Assembly: GCA_030066855.1 (NCBI GenBank)
Contig: JASJAU010000001.1
Coordinates: 1 to 64,000, forward strand
Direction of reading: 5' to 3'
DNA: 64,000 nt
Source of the DNA: Paracoccaceae bacterium
GTDB taxonomy: Bacteria > Pseudomonadota > Alphaproteobacteria > Rhodobacterales > Rhodobacteraceae
In this document: one piece after another, positions 38,573-45,666 of the stretch
Numbering within the stretch: the first letter of the stretch is position 1
Layout: the number at the start of each line of letters is the position of its first letter
Notes under the pieces: generated by a model
Told to the model about the DNA's origin: nothing
Seen by the model: the letters and a program-made list of their open reading frames with translations, nothing else
Databases searched by the model: none
Made by a program: the position numbers and the translations under genes

Positions 38573-38699
38573 GCGCGCCCTCCCGTCGTGAAGACTTGCG
38601 GCGTCGCCATGAACGGTCAAGCCATAGGCGCGCGACCTTCACGCTGGCCTGACCGACCGGGCAACGGCTAGAACGTGTCAAGCGAAGGAGAGCAACGCG

Positions 38700-39452
38700 T
38701 TGGACGATCTCGACCTGATCATGGATCTGCACATCGACGGCGACCGGCAGGGCCCCGGCGGCGAGGAGGAGACCCGACTCGCGATCGCGCTTGCGGGACT
38801 CATGGGGCGCGAGGGCCTCAGGATCGCCGACATCGGCTGCGGCACCGGCGCCTCGACGCTGACCCTTGCGGGCGCCCTAGACGCAAGCCTCATCGCCGTC
38901 GACTTCCTGCCGCCTTTTCTGGAACGGCTCCGGAAAAGGGCGGACGCAGCCGGGTTTCGCGACCGGATCGAAACGCTCGCGACCTCGATGGACGCGCTAC
39001 CGTTCGACGATGGCGGGCTCGACGCGATCTGGTCCGAGGGCGCCATCTACAACATGGGGTTCGAGACCGGAGTGAGCGCATGGCGGCGGTTTCTGAAGCC
39101 GGGCGGCGTCCTCGCTGTCTCGGAGCTCACGTGGATAACGGCAGAGCGGCCGGAGGCGTTAACCCATCACTGGTGCCGCGAGTACCCGGAGGTCAATACC
39201 GCTTCGAACAAGTTCGCCGCGCTGGAGCGGAACGGATATATGCCTCTCGGCTACTTCCCGCTTCAGAAGCATTGCTGGATTGAGAACTACTACCGACCCA
39301 TAGAGGCCCGCTTCGCGGGCTTTCTCGACCGTCATGGCGGTTCCAGAGCCGCAAAAGCGCTCGTTGTCGAACACACAGAAGAAATCGCGCTCTACGAGCG
39401 CTATGCGGACTACGTCAGCTACGGCTTCTACATCGCGCGACGGGTCGGCTGA
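38700..39452 (+). CDS. SAM-dependent methyltransferase
   Basis: 250 residues from a TTG at 38700 with AAGGAG nine bases upstream. An ATG at 38721 is the alternative. Motif I is IADIGCGTGASTLTLAGAL, followed by the acidic loop (VDFLPPFLERLRKRA) and motif IV ending LDAIWSEGAIYNMGF. The later part (PGGVLAVSELTWIT) is class I methyltransferase motif VI-like. The substrate is unknown. Many similar proteins act on small molecules. It is divergent from the hydrolase, and two tRNA-Asp genes on the opposite strand follow it. Confidence 0.87.
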   Translation: MDDLDLIMDLHIDGDRQGPGGEEETRLAIALAGLMGREGLRIADIGCGTGASTLTLAGALDASLIAVDFLPPFLERLRKRADAAGFRDRIETLATSMDALPFDDGGLDAIWSEGAIYNMGFETGVSAWRRFLKPGGVLAVSELTWITAERPEALTHHWCREYPEVNTASNKFAALERNGYMPLGYFPLQKHCWIENYYRPIEARFAGFLDRHGGSRAAKALVVEHTEEIALYERYADYVSYGFYIARRVG

Positions 39453-39464
39453 GGCGGGGATGAG

Positions 39465-39541
39465 TGGCGCGGTTGACGGGACTCGAACCCGCGACCCCCG
39501 GCGTGACAGGCCGGTACTCTAACCAACTGAGCTACAACCGC
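39465..39541 (-). tRNA. tRNA-Asp (GTC), copy 1
   Basis: 77 bases including encoded CCA (TGG at 39465-39467 on the + strand). Acceptor GCGGTTG/CAACCGC, D arm GCTC...GAGT, anticodon stem CCGGC/GCCGG with the loop CTGTCAC (anticodon GTC), T arm TTCGAGT, and discriminator G, as expected for Asp. It differs from copy 2 by a single T-loop base (T here, C in copy 2). Confidence 0.97.
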
Positions 39542-39570
39542 GCGGACATTCGGGCGTCTCCGGACAGCAG

Positions 39571-39647
39571 TGGCGCGGTTGACGGGGCTCGAACCCGCGA
39601 CCCCCGGCGTGACAGGCCGGTACTCTAACCAACTGAGCTACAACCGC
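39571..39647 (-). tRNA. tRNA-Asp (GTC), copy 2
   Basis: Same cloverleaf and CCA end as copy 1, 29 bases away. The only difference is the T loop (TTCGAGC against TTCGAGT). On the - strand this copy is the upstream one, so both are probably cut from one transcript. Confidence 0.97.
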
Positions 39648-39732
39648 TTGCTGCCGACCGAGCATGACCCGGACGTGACGCGCGTTCTAGGGCCGGGGTC
39701 GGGGCGCGTCAAGCGGAATTGGGCCAGCCTGC

Positions 39733-40671
39733 TCACGCGATGGCGGACGCGGTCCAGAGGCTTGCGGCTCGCGCCTCGTCGCCGGTCTTGCCAAGGTGTC
39801 TGGCCAGCGTGTCAAAGACGATACGGACCCTCCGGCTGGTCTTCAACTCGCGCGGCGCGACGAGCCAGATCGGATACTCAAAGTCCACATCATCAGGGAG
39901 AATCCGGACCAGGCCCGGCGTGCTCTCTCCAATCGTGACGTTGTTCACGCCAATCCCGAGCCCCCGGCAGGTCAGCTCATGATGCACCAGGTGGCTCCGC
40001 GAACGCACGACGACTTGGCTGACCGAGACGGGCGCGCCGATGCCCTGCAGCGCGTCAATCACCCCGTCGTCGTCGCCAATCCCTATCATGGGAACATCCC
40101 GCAAGTCCGCCATCGTGCGAAACGGCCCGTGTTCGGCGACAAAAGTCTCGCTCGCGAAAAGACCGCCATGGTCCGACCGCACGCGCTTCCCGATCAGATC
40201 GAGATCCTTGGGCTCGGTGTTCCGGACGGCGATATCGGCCTCACGCCTTCTCAAGTCGCTCAGGCTGTTGGTTGCGATGATCTCCAGGACCAGGCCCGGA
40301 TGGCTCTCTCGCAGCTCCTTCACGACAGCGGGCAGCACGAAGGCCGAGGCCATTTCAGTGGCGGTGATCTTGACAATGCCCTCGACGGACTGAACCTGCC
40401 CCGAAGCCGCCAGCGACAGTCGAGCCGCCGCCGCGCCCATCTCGCGCACATGCTCGGCCAGTTCCTGCCCCGAGGGCGTGAGCTCGAGCGACTTGCCCAC
40501 CCGCTCGAAGAGCGGCACGCCGAGGCGTTCCTCCAGGGCCGACACCTGCCGACCAACCGTTGGCTGCGTGAGTTTCAGTACCCGCGCCGCGGCGGACAGG
40601 GACCCCTCCTCGACCGTCGCGAGAAAGGCCCGGACCTGGTTCCAGTCGAAATCCGATTCCGCTCCATTCAT
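39733..40671 (-). CDS. LysR-family transcriptional regulator
   Basis: 312 residues. The N-terminal winged helix (FLATVEEGSLSAAARVLKLTQPTVGRQVSALEERLGVPLFERVGK) is a standard LysR DNA-binding region. The rest is a periplasmic-binding-like sensor domain (from VEGIVKITATEMASAFVLP to LVAPRELKTSRRVRIVFDTLARHL). It is divergent from a methyltransferase plus quinone oxidoreductase operon, with 88 bases between, and probably controls it. No ribosome site is evident before the ATG at 40671. A start further in would cut into the HTH. Confidence 0.93.
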   Translation of the reverse strand: MNGAESDFDWNQVRAFLATVEEGSLSAAARVLKLTQPTVGRQVSALEERLGVPLFERVGKSLELTPSGQELAEHVREMGAAAARLSLAASGQVQSVEGIVKITATEMASAFVLPAVVKELRESHPGLVLEIIATNSLSDLRRREADIAVRNTEPKDLDLIGKRVRSDHGGLFASETFVAEHGPFRTMADLRDVPMIGIGDDDGVIDALQGIGAPVSVSQVVVRSRSHLVHHELTCRGLGIGVNNVTIGESTPGLVRILPDDVDFEYPIWLVAPRELKTSRRVRIVFDTLARHLGKTGDEARAASLWTASAIA

Positions 40672-40759
40672 GCGTATTTGTATATCATCGCCACGGATTT
40701 TGGCAATTTTCCTGCATGAATGTTTGGATTAGGGTGATTTCAACGAACGGAGCACAGAC

Positions 40760-41374
40760 ATGCAAAGCGAAGCGAAATTCTGGGACAAGATCGCGCCGGG
40801 CTACGCGAAAAAGCCGATCAGCGACGTCGCCTCCTATGAGAAAACGATGGATCGGGTGCGGAGCTACCTCAAGGCGACCGACCGCGTCTTGGAGCTGGGC
40901 TGCGGCACCGGATCGACCGCGATACTGCTCGCGCCGCTCGCTGATAGCTACATCGCCGGCGATATCTCCGGCGGCATGCTGGAAATCGGAGAGGAGAAGC
41001 GCGTCGCTGCGGGCGTCGACAACCTGAGCTTCCGGCAGGGCGCGACCGACGCCTTCGCAGGCGAGCGTTTTGACGTGGTGATGGGGTTCAACCTCTTCCA
41101 CCTCGTCACCGACATGGAAGCAGATTTCGCGCTGATCCGGGACATGCTGCCCGAAGGCGGGCTCTTCATTCAGAAAAGCCCCGCGCTCGGCCGCCGCTGG
41201 TACCTGAAGCCGGTCATCGCCGCAATGCGCCTGATCGGCAAAGCGCCCCAGGTGCGATTCTTCGGATCCGAGGAGCTGGACCGCGCGGTCGAGGCCGCCG
41301 GGTTCGAGATCATCGAGACCGATACGATCCCGCCGACCGGCCCGAGCCGTTTCATTGTTGCGCGAAAGAGATGA
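40760..41374 (+). CDS. Class I SAM-dependent methyltransferase
   Basis: 204 residues, with CGGAG seven bases before the ATG. Motif I VLELGCGTGSTAILLAPL, the acidic residue in YIAGDISGGMLEIGEEKR, and motif IV VMGFNLFHLVTD mark a UbiE/COQ5-like class I fold. The C-terminal half (YLKPVIAAMRLIGKAPQVRFFGSEELDRAVEAAGFEII) fits this subgroup. Its target is unknown. It lies head-to-head with the LysR gene and overlaps the next gene's leader closely, so it is in one operon with the quinone oxidoreductase. Confidence 0.88.
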   Translation: MQSEAKFWDKIAPGYAKKPISDVASYEKTMDRVRSYLKATDRVLELGCGTGSTAILLAPLADSYIAGDISGGMLEIGEEKRVAAGVDNLSFRQGATDAFAGERFDVVMGFNLFHLVTDMEADFALIRDMLPEGGLFIQKSPALGRRWYLKPVIAAMRLIGKAPQVRFFGSEELDRAVEAAGFEIIETDTIPPTGPSRFIVARKR

Positions 41375-41409
41375 TGCCGGCGAGACCCGGCAAGAGAATG
41401 GAGAACACT

Positions 41410-42405
41410 ATGAAAGCCGCTGTGTACAAGACCTATGGGCCCGCCGACGTTGTCAGGATCGAGACGCGCGAAAAACCGGGACCCGCTGCGACCGAGCTTC
41501 TGGTCCGCGTCAAGGCGACTACCGTCACGACTGCCGACTGGCGTCTCCGCGCCTCGGCCTTTCCGGGCGGCATGTGGCTTCCAGGCCGTCTGATGACCGG
41601 GCTCTTCAAACCCAGGAACCAGGTTCTTGGCGTGGAATTCGCCGGCGTGGTTGAAGAAACGGGCGCCCAGGTGACCGGCTTCCATCTCGGCGACCGGGTG
41701 TTCGGCTTTGCAGGCCACGGCGCGCATGCGGAATACCTGACCATTGACGAGACGGCGGCGGTCGCTCCGATCCCTGCCGGTCTGGACGCGGCGGAGGCCA
41801 CCGCGCTGCCCTTCGGCGCCGTGTCCGCGCTTGTCTTCTTGCGGGATACCGCCAGGATCAAGCCGGGTCAGGACGCGCTGATTATCGGTGCAAGCGGCAA
41901 CGTGGGCATCTACGCGGTACAGATCGCCAAGGCCATGGGCGCGACGGTGACTGCGGTCGCGAGCGCCGGAAACCACGCGATGCTGCGCGAGCTTGGGGCG
42001 GACGAGGTGATCGATTACCGAGCCGAAGACCCGGTCTCGGGCGGCAGGCGCTATGACGTGATCTTCGAAACCGTCGGCGTGATCAAATTCGGTGCGGCGC
42101 GGAAAGCATTGAAAAACAACGGCTTGTTCGTGCCGCTCAACTTCTCGATCCTCGACGCGCTTCAGGGGCTTTGGAGCCAGTTCCGGGGCGGACGGAAGAT
42201 GTTGATCAGCGTCAATGGCGACAAGCGCGAGGATCTGGACTCGCTCGCCGAGATGATCACGGCGGGGACGCTCAAGCCCGTGATCGACACGGTCTTGCCG
42301 CTCGAGCGCATCCGTGACGCCTATCGCTACGTCGAAGGCCGGCACCGCAAGGGCTCGGTCGTGATCGAGGTCGCCAAACGGGCGAAACTGGCGCTGGCGG
42401 GCTGA
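41410..42405 (+). CDS. Zinc-free quinone oxidoreductase-like MDR protein
   Basis: 331 residues from the ATG at 41410, with GGAG seven bases upstream. Earlier in-frame starts at 41371 exist but lack this site. The N-terminal GroES-like part (MKAAVYKTYGPADVVRI ... GVEFAGVVEETG) is followed by a Rossmann domain with IIGASGNVGIYAVQIAKAMG. No Cys/His zinc-ligand cluster is present, so this is a zinc-independent MDR reductase using NADPH. Probably regulated by the divergent LysR. The substrate is unknown. Confidence 0.88.
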   Translation: MKAAVYKTYGPADVVRIETREKPGPAATELLVRVKATTVTTADWRLRASAFPGGMWLPGRLMTGLFKPRNQVLGVEFAGVVEETGAQVTGFHLGDRVFGFAGHGAHAEYLTIDETAAVAPIPAGLDAAEATALPFGAVSALVFLRDTARIKPGQDALIIGASGNVGIYAVQIAKAMGATVTAVASAGNHAMLRELGADEVIDYRAEDPVSGGRRYDVIFETVGVIKFGAARKALKNNGLFVPLNFSILDALQGLWSQFRGGRKMLISVNGDKREDLDSLAEMITAGTLKPVIDTVLPLERIRDAYRYVEGRHRKGSVVIEVAKRAKLALAG

Positions 42406-42415
42406 CCGCCAGCGC
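42391..42415. terminator. Hairpin between convergent oxidoreductase and pirin genes
   Basis: Perfect 10-bp stem GCGCTGGCGG / CCGCCAGCGC with the loop GCTGA. It covers the stop codon of the oxidoreductase gene and lies 8 bases before the pirin stop. It lacks a T tract on either side, so it may be a Rho-linked end or an mRNA-stabilising hairpin rather than a classical terminator. Confidence 0.5.
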
Positions 42416-42422
42416 GCCGCTC

Positions 42423-43364
42423 TCACCTTGGAGGCAGTGGAATGAACTCCTGATCATCCCCCGGCGGCAGGTGAAAGCGCTGGTTATGCTCCCAGTCGCC
42501 CTGCCGCCAAGCTTCCTTCGCCTCCTCGATCCGCTCCTTCGAGGAAGCCACGAAGTTCCACCAGATGTACCGGGGTCCTTCCAGCGTCTCGCCGCCCAGG
42601 ACCATGACCCGCGCGCCCTGATCGCCCGCCTTCATCGAGACCTTGTCGCCGGGACGGAAGACCATCATGCGTCCCGCTTCGAACGACTGGCCGCCGATCT
42701 CGACGGAACCCTCGACGACGTAAGCGCCCCGATCCTCGTGATCGTCCGGCAGCGGAATGGCCGCGCCCGCCTCGAGAACCGCGTCGGCGTAGATCATTTC
42801 GGACGGCGTTGCGACCGGCGCCTTTTCGCCCCAGCCCGTGCCGAGGATGAGCCGCACGGATTTCCCCTCGCCCTTGAGGTAAGGCAGTGCATCCTTCGCC
42901 GCATGCTCGAAGCGCGGCGCATGGTCCTCGTGGTCTTTCGGTAAGGCAACCCAAGTCTGGATGCCGAAGAACGGCATGGGTTCGGTCTGGGTCTCGTCGT
43001 CCGTCCGTTCGGAATGAGTGATGCCCTGCCCCGCAACCATCCAATTGACCGCGCCCGGCTCGATCCAGGCGTCGGTGCCGAGGCTGTCGCGGTGGTGCAT
43101 GCGGCCGCGATAGAGATAGCTGATCGTGGCCAGCCCTATATGTGGGTGCGGGCGCACGTCCATGCCCTTCGTCGGCAGAAACTCCGCCGGGCCCATCTGA
43201 TCGAAGAAGATGAACGGCCCGACCATCTGCCGCCGTGGCGCGGGCAAGGCGCGGCGCACCTCGAAGGCGCCCAGATCGCGGGCGCGGGGAATGATCACGG
43301 TCTCGATGGCGTCGACCTCGTCGCCGGTGGGGCAATGCGGGTCAAGCGCGGGGTTCCAGCTCAT
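42423..43364 (-). CDS. Pirin-family bicupin
   Basis: 313 residues. The metal-binding cupin pattern is intact: RPHPHIGLATISYLY (HxH) and GQGITHSERT (HSE). The second cupin (GAYVVEGSVEIGGQSFEAGRMMVF) is less conserved. Bacterial pirins bind iron and are variously linked to quercetinase activity or redox signalling. The exact role here is unknown. The ATG at 43364 has AGGAG upstream. The converging oxidoreductase gene suggests a redox setting but no shared pathway. Confidence 0.93.
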   Translation of the reverse strand: MSWNPALDPHCPTGDEVDAIETVIIPRARDLGAFEVRRALPAPRRQMVGPFIFFDQMGPAEFLPTKGMDVRPHPHIGLATISYLYRGRMHHRDSLGTDAWIEPGAVNWMVAGQGITHSERTDDETQTEPMPFFGIQTWVALPKDHEDHAPRFEHAAKDALPYLKGEGKSVRLILGTGWGEKAPVATPSEMIYADAVLEAGAAIPLPDDHEDRGAYVVEGSVEIGGQSFEAGRMMVFRPGDKVSMKAGDQGARVMVLGGETLEGPRYIWWNFVASSKERIEEAKEAWRQGDWEHNQRFHLPPGDDQEFIPLPPR

Positions 43365-43470
43365 TTGAACGCTCCTATTCTGCTGCGCCTTGATCTAGTG
43401 CAGAACAACACCGCACACCACATGCCAAAACGCATGGTTTCTGTGCGATTTCGCGAAATGCGGAGATGAT

Positions 43471-43546
<76 letters not shown>

Positions 43547-43622
43547 TCCCGGCGCCCTGTCTCTAAACGCTTGGCCCGACGTCTTCAACACCCGGTTCTC
43601 GCGGTTTGGTTTTTCACAGATC

Positions 43623-43636
43623 TTGATCACGATCAG
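43623..43636 (+). promoter_or_regulatory. FNR-like box upstream of the GerW-family gene
   Basis: TTGATCACGATCAG differs from the FNR consensus TTGAT-N4-ATCAA only in the last base. It starts 74 bases before the ATG at 43697. A -10-like CATACT follows at 43675-43680. The spacing (centre about 57 bases from the inferred start) is less ideal than for hemA. Confidence 0.45.
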
Positions 43637-43696
43637 TGCGCCGGCAGGGCGCCGCCCTCTACGGTCCTCCACGGCATACTTGTTGGAGATTTGATC

Positions 43697-44047
43697 ATGG
43701 AAGATGTTGAAAGACTGCTGAAGGGAACGGTCGAGGAGCTCGACAAGCTACTGAACGCCAAGAACGTGCTGGGCGACCCGATTGAACGCGAAGGCGCGAC
43801 GGTCATTCCTCTGGTGAGCTATGGCTTTGGGTTTGGCGCCGGCGGCGGGGAAGGCTCAAAGGTGAGCGGCTTGGGCGGCACCGGCGCGGGCGGCGGCATC
43901 AAGCCCATAGGCGCGATCATTCTGGACTCCGACGGCGCCCGCGTCGAGGCGATCAAGGGCACGGTGAGCTCCGTTGCTCAGGTCATCGGAGAGACTGCGG
44001 CCCACGCCATCGACAAGCGCGGAAGCAAGCCCGACGCCTCCGGCTGA
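43697..44047 (+). CDS. GerW (YtfJ) family protein
   Basis: 116 residues from the ATG at 43697, with GGAG nine bases upstream. The GerW/YtfJ pattern is clear: MEDVERLLKGTVEELDKLL at the start, VLGDPIEREGATVIPLVSYGFGFGAGGG, and a glycine-rich turn (GTGAGGGIKPIGAIILDSDG). In Bacillus the homologue is linked to spore germination, but relatives are widespread in non-sporulating bacteria with unknown function. The first gene of a three-gene cluster with a DUF2953 protein and a small ORF. A FNR-like box lies upstream. Confidence 0.92.
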   Translation: MEDVERLLKGTVEELDKLLNAKNVLGDPIEREGATVIPLVSYGFGFGAGGGEGSKVSGLGGTGAGGGIKPIGAIILDSDGARVEAIKGTVSSVAQVIGETAAHAIDKRGSKPDASG

Positions 44048-44052
44048 CGGCA

Positions 44053-44628
44053 ATGTGGGTTTTTGGATGGGTGGCGCTTGGGGCGCTTGGGGCTGTCCTC
44101 GGCCTCATCCTGGCGCTCTTGTGCCTGCCGATTATCCTGATCGGAGAAGCCTGCGCGGGCGAGCGGACATCGCTCAGCCTGCGCGCGCGGGCGTTCGGCG
44201 GCCTGGCGCCGCCCATCGAGCTGACTGGGAAGTCAGACAAGCCTAGGAAGAAAGAAAAGAAAAAGGAGAAGCGGCGCGAAAAGAAAAAACCGCGCCGGTT
44301 CGGAGGCGGTCGCAATCGCGGGTCCGACATGATCGCCGCGCTGCCAAGACTGATTGGGGGCCTCCTCTCTGCCGTTTACATCGACAGGCTGGAGCTCGAC
44401 GCCGATTTCGGGCTCGAAGACCCGGCGGAAACGGGCCATCTCTACGGTCTGCTCTGCCCGGTCCTCTACGGGTTCCCACCGTCCCCGCGGCGGAGGATCG
44501 CGATCCGGCCGGTCTTCGGCCAGACCTGCTTTCGGGCGGAAGCCAAGGGCGCGGTTCGCGTCACACCAGTGGCTTTGCTGCCGCCGGTGGCGGGGTTCGT
44601 CTGGCAGATCTGGGGGCCCAAGCGATGA
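44053..44628 (+). CDS. DUF2953-like membrane protein with Lys/Glu-rich linker
   Basis: 191 residues. One N-terminal membrane helix (about 4-30, FGWVALGALGAVLGLILALLCLPIILIG) is followed by a highly charged linker at about 64-82 (RKKEKKKEKRREKKKPRR) and a C-terminal region with LYGLLCPVLYGFPPSPRRRIAIRPVF, the DUF2953 pattern. In Bacillus the DUF2953 protein YtfI lies beside YtfJ/GerW, as here. The ATG is five bases after the GerW-like stop. Probably a membrane partner of the GerW-like protein. The DNA of the linker is strikingly A-rich for this genome. Confidence 0.8.
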   Translation: MWVFGWVALGALGAVLGLILALLCLPIILIGEACAGERTSLSLRARAFGGLAPPIELTGKSDKPRKKEKKKEKRREKKKPRRFGGGRNRGSDMIAALPRLIGGLLSAVYIDRLELDADFGLEDPAETGHLYGLLCPVLYGFPPSPRRRIAIRPVFGQTCFRAEAKGAVRVTPVALLPPVAGFVWQIWGPKR

Positions 44629-44879
44629 TCCGGTCGATCGAGGGGCCGCGTCGGGTCGGATCGGCCAGGATCGCCGCGATCGTCGAAACCCGGCGCGAGG
44701 TGCGTGGGACCGGGCTCGGCATCGTCGGTTCGGCCTCGCGCGGGCCGGCGGCCATCGTCTTCCTCGCGGCCGGCGTCCTGTCTGGAGTGCGTCCGGACGG
44801 CGCGCAGATGGATGAGAATGAACTGGAGCGGCTCTGGCCCGGGATCGCCGACGTCTTTGAGGAGGGCGACGTCGATTGA
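44625..44879 (+). CDS. Small protein of the GerW/DUF2953 cluster
   Basis: 84 residues, not recognised. Its ATG overlaps the stop of the DUF2953 gene as ATGA, so it is translationally coupled. The middle is hydrophobic with small residues (SASRGPAAIVFLAAGVLSG), a possible weak membrane-associated segment, and the end is acidic (ENELERLWPGIADVFEEGDVD). Conservation of the three-gene order should show whether it is a real partner. Confidence 0.65.
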   Translation: MIRSIEGPRRVGSARIAAIVETRREVRGTGLGIVGSASRGPAAIVFLAAGVLSGVRPDGAQMDENELERLWPGIADVFEEGDVD

Positions 44880-44889
44880 TACGGTCGGA

Positions 44890-45366
44890 TCAACTCCTTC
44901 CCACCTCATCTGCCCGTTCCGACGCGCCGCCGATCCAGCGCCGCGCGCCAGGGCCGTTCTGCGCCAGCTTGTCCTCGGCATTGTAGAGCGGGCAGCTTTC
45001 CAGCGAGAGGCACCCGCAGCCAATGCAGAAGTGCATCTGATCGCGGAGCCGTGTCAGAATCGCGATCCGCGCATCCAGCAGGTCGGCCCAAGGCGCGGCG
45101 GCGTTCGACCAGTCCTCTTTGCCCACCGCCGCAGTTCTCGGGATCTGATCGAGCACGGTCCGCACCTCGGACAGTGGTATGCCGACCGATTGCGCGATTC
45201 TGGCAATCGCGACCCGGCGCAGCTCTCGCCTGTCATAACGGCGGTGGTTTGCAGGCGTCCGCCAGCTTTCGATCAGACCTTCGGCCTCATAGAAATGCAG
45301 CGTCGAGACCGGCACGCCCGCGCGCGCCGCCATCTCGCCGACACTCAGGTCATTCGCTTTGGGCAA
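44890..45366 (-). CDS. soxR: Redox-sensing transcriptional regulator SoxR
   Basis: 158 residues of the MerR family. The N-terminal HTH (LSVGEMAARAGVPVSTLHFYEAEGLI) is followed by a dimer helix and the [2Fe-2S] motif CIGCGCLSLESCPLYN, with C114, C117, C119 and C125 in the exact CxxCxCx5C spacing. The start is TTG at 45366 because no ATG gives the conserved N-terminus. A perfect SoxR box lies 9-26 bases upstream. As in most non-enteric bacteria there is no soxS neighbour, so SoxR must act directly on targets, including itself. Confidence 0.96.
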   Translation of the reverse strand: MPKANDLSVGEMAARAGVPVSTLHFYEAEGLIESWRTPANHRRYDRRELRRVAIARIAQSVGIPLSEVRTVLDQIPRTAAVGKEDWSNAAAPWADLLDARIAILTRLRDQMHFCIGCGCLSLESCPLYNAEDKLAQNGPGARRWIGGASERADEVGRS

Positions 45367-45374
45367 AAGTCTAT

Positions 45375-45392
45375 CCTCAAGTCAGCTTGAGG
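45375..45392 (-). promoter_or_regulatory. SoxR box upstream of soxR
   Basis: CCTCAAGTCAGCTTGAGG on the + strand is a perfect 7+7 palindrome around TCAG, agreeing with the SoxR operator (CCTCAAG-N4-CTTGAGG). On the - strand a CTGATC...TAGACT pair lies around it with an unusually long 18-19 base spacer, as SoxR-controlled promoters have. The -10 would then end 2 bases before the TTG start codon, suggesting a leaderless or very short-leader transcript. Confidence 0.88.
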
Positions 45393-45444
45393 ATCAGGCT
45401 GACAGCAGTGCGCCCGCGCCGCAAGTCCGCCTGTGGGGAGAAGA

Positions 45445-45519
45445 TGGTGGGTGATGAGAGATTTGAACTCCCGACATCTTCGATGTGAACGAAGCGCTCT
45501 ACCACTGAGCTAATCACCC
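45445..45519 (-). tRNA. tRNA-Val (CAC)
   Basis: 75 bases with encoded CCA. Acceptor GGGTGAT/ATCACCC, anticodon loop TTCACAT (CAC) in the stem CTTCG/CGAAG. It is a clear paralogue of the tRNA-Val(TAC) at 43471, with one base less in the D loop. Confidence 0.95.
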
Positions 45520-45621
45520 GCCGCCGCGTCTCTTAGCGCCCGCAAATGCTAAGCGCAAGGCAGTCGCGCAGACCGTCGGACCGTCGATGCTCGGCTTTGG
45601 CTTGAAGGCAGGAGGGATTAC

Positions 45622-45651
45622 AAAAACGGCCCCTCGAAAGGGGCCGTTTTT
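45622..45651 (-). terminator. Rho-independent terminator of lon
   Basis: Hairpin ACGGCCCC / GGGGCCGT flanked by AAAA and TTTTT on both sides, so it can work in both directions. It lies 15 bases after the lon stop codon at 45667. Confidence 0.93.
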
Positions 45652-45666
45652 CAGATTGCATCCAGA

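Noticed and set aside
39453-39732. tRNA-linked integration site
   Set aside because: The tandem tRNA-Asp genes have no duplicated 3' ends, integrase or foreign genes nearby.
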